NCBI GenBank assembly: GCA_030432295.1
Contig: JAUIHI010000005.1
Span: 1 to 64,000 of the forward strand
Reading direction: 5' to 3'
Length of the DNA stretch: 64,000 nucleotides
Source: Anaerolineae bacterium
GTDB lineage: Bacteria; Chloroflexota; Anaerolineae; Caldilineales; Caldilineaceae
This document shows, in pieces, positions 60,340 to 64,000 of this stretch (positions are counted from its first letter, which is position 1; every line of letters begins with the position of its first letter). Both the position numbers and the translations under genes were made by a program. The notes below the pieces were generated by a model. It did no database searches. It was not told the origin of the DNA and saw only the letters and a list, made by a program, of their open reading frames with translations.

Positions 60340-62169
60340 ATGTACATTCTGGGCATCTCCTGCTACTATCACGACGCGGCCGCGGCCCTGCTCCACAACG
60401 GTCAACTGGTGGCTGCGGCGGAGGAAGAACGCTTTTCCCGCATTAAATTTGACTCGAACTTTCCCCAGCAGGCCATCGACTTCTGCCTGGCCCAGGCGGG
60501 TATCACAGCCCACGAACTGGACTACGTAGTCTTCTACGAAAAGCCCCTGCAAAAATTTGACCGCATCTTCCGCACGACCCTGGCCGGTGTCCCCCGCACG
60601 ACCAAACTCTTCCGCGAATCCATGGCCACCTGGTTCAGCGAGAAGCTCTGGATCAAATCCCATCTGTTGGGTAAGCTCAATATCCCAGCCAAAAAACTGC
60701 TCTTTGTGGAACATCACCTGAGCCACGCAGCCAGCGCTTTCTTTTCCTCGCCCTTTAAGGACGCTGCTATCCTAACCATCGACGGCGTGGGGGAATGGAC
60801 TACCACTGCTCTGGGCCGAGCCACAGCCGATTGGGGCGACGGCGGGCGCAACAGCATCAATCTGGAGCAGGAAATCCGCTTCCCCCACTCCCTGGGACTT
60901 TTCTATTCCGCCTTCACTGCCTGGCTCGGGTTTCAGGTCAACAACGGCGAATACAAAGTGATGGGAATGTCCCCCTACGGCACGCCCCGTTATATGGACC
61001 GGGTGGAGAAGGTGCTGCGGCTGGCCGACGACGGTTCCTTTGCCCTGGATATGGACTATTTCAGCTTCCACACCTCCACCACCGACACCTACAACCGGCG
61101 CTTTGTGGAGCTTTTTGGCGAGCCTCGTGACCCCAAAGCCGAGTTTATCACTGACCTGACCCATCCCAACGGCGCGGGCAACCCGGACCGCGCCCTGCGC
61201 GCCGCCAACCAGCACTACGCCGACGTGGCCATGTCCATCCAGCGCACCACCGAAGAGGCGATTCTGCGGATGGTGCGCCAACTGCACCGGACGACGGGCA
61301 GCGAAAATCTCTGCATTGCCGGCGGCGTGGCCCTGAACAGTATGGCAAACGGGCGCATTGCGCGGGAAGGCCCCTTCAAAAATGTCTTCATCCAGCCCGC
61401 AGCCGGGGACAGTGGCGGCGCGCTGGGCGCGGCCCTCTACGCCTGGCACGTGCTGCTGGGCAAACCCCGCAGCTTTGTGATGGAGCACGCCTATTGGGGC
61501 GCAGCCAGCACCCCGGCCCAGATCGTCCACTTTTTGCAGGAAGAGGGGCTGCCCTATCGGGAAGTAGACCCGGACAAACTCCTGGACGAATTGGTGGACG
61601 ATATGACCAGCGGGCGGGTGATCGGCTGGTTCCAGGGCCGCTTTGAATGGGGACCCCGCGCCCTGGGCAACCGTTCGATTCTGGCCGATCCCCGCAGTGA
61701 GGCGATGAAAGAGATCGTCAACGAGAAGATCAAATTCCGCGAACCCTTCCGCCCCTTTGCCCCCGCGGTGTTGGAGGAGCGGGCCGCCGACTACTACGAC
61801 ACCCCCCGGCTGGACGAAAATCTGATGGCCCGCTATATGCTGCTGGTCAGCCCTGTGCGGGAGGAGCGCTGGGACGAAGTACCCGCCACTACCCATATGG
61901 GGTCGGGCCGGTTGCAGACTGTGCGCCGGGCGTGGAATTCTCGCTATTACGACCTGATCCAGCGCTTTGGCCAGGCCACCGGCACGCCTGTCATCCTCAA
62001 CACTTCCTTCAACCTGCGCGGGGAGCCGATTGTGACGACTCCGCAAAATGCCTTCAATACTTTCGTGGGCAGCGATATTGACGTGCTGGTGCTGGAGAAT
62101 TTTGTGGTGCGCAAAGAGGATATGGGCGACCGCTGGCAACCGGCCTTCAAAGGCGCGTTGGGGGAATAG
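60340..62169 (+). CDS. CmcH/NodU-family carbamoyltransferase
   Basis: A 609-aa enzyme that transfers carbamoyl from carbamoyl phosphate to a hydroxyl of a sugar or polyketide-like acceptor. N-terminal HSP70-like fold: ILGISCYYHDAAAALL, EERFSRIKFDS, EHHLSHAASAFFSSPF, TIDGVGEW; C-terminal domain: GRFEWGPRALGNRSILADPR, LNTSFNLRGEPIV. All catalytic segments are present. The acceptor is unknown; the surface-glycan genes elsewhere in the window make a glycan or lipid acceptor plausible. Confidence 0.92.
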   Translation: MYILGISCYYHDAAAALLHNGQLVAAAEEERFSRIKFDSNFPQQAIDFCLAQAGITAHELDYVVFYEKPLQKFDRIFRTTLAGVPRTTKLFRESMATWFSEKLWIKSHLLGKLNIPAKKLLFVEHHLSHAASAFFSSPFKDAAILTIDGVGEWTTTALGRATADWGDGGRNSINLEQEIRFPHSLGLFYSAFTAWLGFQVNNGEYKVMGMSPYGTPRYMDRVEKVLRLADDGSFALDMDYFSFHTSTTDTYNRRFVELFGEPRDPKAEFITDLTHPNGAGNPDRALRAANQHYADVAMSIQRTTEEAILRMVRQLHRTTGSENLCIAGGVALNSMANGRIAREGPFKNVFIQPAAGDSGGALGAALYAWHVLLGKPRSFVMEHAYWGAASTPAQIVHFLQEEGLPYREVDPDKLLDELVDDMTSGRVIGWFQGRFEWGPRALGNRSILADPRSEAMKEIVNEKIKFREPFRPFAPAVLEERAADYYDTPRLDENLMARYMLLVSPVREERWDEVPATTHMGSGRLQTVRRAWNSRYYDLIQRFGQATGTPVILNTSFNLRGEPIVTTPQNAFNTFVGSDIDVLVLENFVVRKEDMGDRWQPAFKGALGE

Positions 62170-62175
62170 AAAACG

Positions 62176-63756
62176 ATGCGCAAAGCACTGAGTCTTCTTC
62201 TGCTGATACTCTTCTATCTCGCCCTTTCCGCGGTCACCGCGGAGATCGGCGTGCGTCTGACCCGCTCTGCGCCGCCTGCTGAGGCCAGCGGCTGGTTCTG
62301 GCAGGTGCCCGATCCGGTCACTGGTTGGAGCCACATCCCCGGCGCCAGTGGACGTTCCTTCAACCCTTTCTACGAATTTGACGCGCAGGTCTCCTTCAAC
62401 AGTCTGGGCATCCGCGGGCCGGAGTCTTTGGGCTATGCCAAAGGCGACGCCGTATACCGGGTGCTGCTCCTGGGCGACTCGTTTATGGAAGCCGTGCAGG
62501 TCAACGACGACGAAACCCTGGGCGAACAGTTGCGCTCCCTTTTACAGTCGCAGATGGGCAGGCCGGTGGAAGTTGTCAACGCCGGTGTCAGCGGTTTTGG
62601 CACGGATCAGGAATTGCTCTGGCTGCGGGAAGAGGGGGTGAAATATGCGCCGGATTTGGTGCTGCTGGCCGTCTATCCTCACAATGACTTTATGAATAAT
62701 GGGGAACTGCTGGAATCGGCCAACCAGGGCGGCATCAACAAACCCTTCTTTTCGCTGGTCGATGGCACGCTGGAACTCCACTACTATCCCTTTGACCCGG
62801 CGACAGTGCCCGCCGTGACTAGCCCCTTTGTGGAAGAGGCCCTGCCCGATACGCCGCCCGGCCCGCTTACGCTTGTGGCGACGTGGCTGCGCGACCGCTC
62901 CGCTTTCTATCGCTATTTCGACCCCCACATCCGAGTCGCTGCGCCCCGTCTGGCTGCCTGGCTGGCCCGCACAGGTCTGCTCTCCCCGGGTCAGGAGAGC
63001 AAACTGGTGGCCCAGCCCGATAGCTATGTGCCCCTCACCTATGGCATCTACCAGAACCCACCCGGCCCGGAATGGGAGGAGTCGGTGCGTCTGACCACAG
63101 CGCTCTTTGGCGAGATTCGCGCGACTGCCGAATCCTTGGGCGTGCCTGTCGCTGCCCTGGTCATCCCCTCGCCCGAATCTGTCTACCCGGATCGCTGGCA
63201 GCAGATTTTGACCCAATTTCCGGTTATGCGCAGCGACGCCTGGGACCTGCAACAGCCGGAGCGTCTGGCAATGGCCGGTTTGGCGGACGCGGGGATTCCT
63301 GCCATTTCTCTGGCCGGGAGCTTTGCCCAAAACGCAACCACGTCTCCCCTGCTCTACTTTGTCGAGGAAGGACACTGGACCGCAGACGGCCATCGGCTGG
63401 GCGCGCTGGCTGGGTTCAATTTTCTGGGCGAGAGCGGACTGATTCCTGACCTCGCCGCAGAGCCGCTGCCCCTGACCCTGCCCAAACCGGCCCGCACTTG
63501 GGGCGAGTGGGTTGTGCTGGCAATTCTGCTGGTGATAGGGGTTTCCATTCTGTGGGAGATGTGGAAGAGCGGGCCAGTGCGCTGGTTGCGCAACTTTGGC
63601 ATCGGTCTGGCCACGGTGGGTGAGTTGCTCCGCTATATGGTCCGCCAACGCCAGTTCGCGCTGCTGCCTCTGTTGATTATCCTCCTCACCTTTGCCGGGC
63701 TGCTGGTGTTGGCCCAGGCGTCGGTGGTGGGGCCATTCATTTACACCCTCATCTGA
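62176..63756 (+). CDS. Membrane-anchored SGNH/GDSL hydrolase-like protein
   Basis: A 526-aa protein: N-terminal transmembrane segment, then an extracytoplasmic SGNH fold with [10 protein letters not shown] (nucleophile Ser at about 102), [16 protein letters not shown], and the C-terminal His block [11 protein letters not shown]; two transmembrane helices at the end. Similar to O-acetyl-esterase or AlgX-like proteins. It follows the carbamoyltransferase by six bases and overlaps the cobU start by one base, so it should be co-transcribed and probably modifies the same exported glycan. Confidence 0.88.
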   Translation: MRKALSLLLLILFYLALSAVTAEIGVRLTRSAPPAEASGWFWQVPDPVTGWSHIPGASGRSFNPFYEFDAQVSFNSLGIRGPESLGYAKGDAVYRVLLLGDSFMEAVQVNDDETLGEQLRSLLQSQMGRPVEVVNAGVSGFGTDQELLWLREEGVKYAPDLVLLAVYPHNDFMNNGELLESANQGGINKPFFSLVDGTLELHYYPFDPATVPAVTSPFVEEALPDTPPGPLTLVATWLRDRSAFYRYFDPHIRVAAPRLAAWLARTGLLSPGQESKLVAQPDSYVPLTYGIYQNPPGPEWEESVRLTTALFGEIRATAESLGVPVAALVIPSPESVYPDRWQQILTQFPVMRSDAWDLQQPERLAMAGLADAGIPAISLAGSFAQNATTSPLLYFVEEGHWTADGHRLGALAGFNFLGESGLIPDLAAEPLPLTLPKPARTWGEWVVLAILLVIGVSILWEMWKSGPVRWLRNFGIGLATVGELLRYMVRQRQFALLPLLIILLTFAGLLVLAQASVVGPFIYTLI

Positions 63757-64000
63757 TGGGCCTATCTGCTAATCCTCTATATTTCATTCTCGGCGGCGCG
63801 CGCAGTGGCAAGAGCGATTACGCCCTGGAACTGGCCCGCGGGCTGGCCGGGGATGGCCCGATCCTCTTCATTGCCACGGCCCAGGCTGGCGACGACGAAA
63901 TGGCCGAGCGCATCGTCCGCCACCGTTCCGAGCGCCCCGGCCATTGGCAGACGTTAGAAGCGCCCCTCCACGTAGGCCGTCGCTGGCGGGAATTCCCAAT
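63756..64000 (+). CDS. cobU: Adenosylcobinamide kinase / guanylyltransferase (partial)
   Basis: The first 81 codons are present; the gene runs off the window. It activates adenosylcobinamide with GTP for the CobS reaction. Walker [16 protein letters not shown] and the conserved [17 protein letters not shown] and [12 protein letters not shown] confirm CobU/CobP. Starts at ATG 63756, overlapping the SGNH stop by one base. Confidence 0.9.
   Translation, partial: MGLSANPLYFILGGARSGKSDYALELARGLAGDGPILFIATAQAGDDEMAERIVRHRSERPGHWQTLEAPLHVGRRWREFP

Overview
The window reads as a chromosomal stretch of a moderately GC-rich bacterium. The gene families, Thr/Pro-rich secreted proteins, one secreted protein ending in FMPTVIR and the abundance of long hairpin repeats suggest Chloroflexota (Anaerolineae/Caldilineales-like). 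That assignment is an inference from style, not from a marker-gene tree. Most genes use Shine-Dalgarno-led starts, and many intergenic gaps carry long inverted repeats.

Layout. 1-550: 3' end of a 23S rRNA gene, spacer, 5S rRNA and terminator. 563-5203: operon of two family-2 glycosyltransferases, an EamA exporter and an M3 oligoendopeptidase. 5281-9060: repeat element, alpha/beta hydrolase, tyrosine recombinase, DUF1684 protein, small unknown protein. 9287-12028: fabF-fabH. 12300-15918 (minus strand): lipoprotein, a FrnE/DsbA-like oxidoreductase whose first catalytic Cys codon is TGA, a Gly-rich RRM protein and MsrA. 16437-29031: catabolic and accessory genes, including four enolase-superfamily enzymes (one glucarate dehydratase), Kup, a DUF6516 pair, a PhyH dioxygenase and a TetR-controlled operon with a visible operator. 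29251-33592: thioredoxin-like, Sco and surface proteins and a lipoprotein with a duplicated domain. 33700-41482: two divergent sugar operons, kinase/shikimate-dehydrogenase-like/SIS on one side and a CUT2-type ABC importer on the other. 41490-43049: two divergent toxin-antitoxin-like modules. 43079-47226: Gfo/Idh dehydrogenase, sugar isomerase, MetE-like methyltransferase, UlaG-like hydrolase. 47411-54934: alanine dehydrogenase, YyaL, and a peptide ABC importer without ATPase genes. 55578-58788: Nudix hydrolase, HTH-less Lrp-type ligand-binding protein, degenerate PEP-utilising protein. 59102-64000: cobS and the start of cobU around a carbamoyltransferase/SGNH pair.

The most exciting item is the probable selenocysteine form of a FrnE-type oxidoreductase (13947-14555). 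The reading frame is intact apart from one UGA placed exactly at the first Cys of the CPWC active site, and a small hairpin with a G-containing loop lies at SECIS-like distance. The clearest mobile-DNA discovery is a 146-bp miniature element present twice, with TGTA/TACA ends, inverted termini and a 15-bp target duplication at both sites. A second, shorter element (about 120-130 bp) is also present twice, one copy with a 6-bp duplication.
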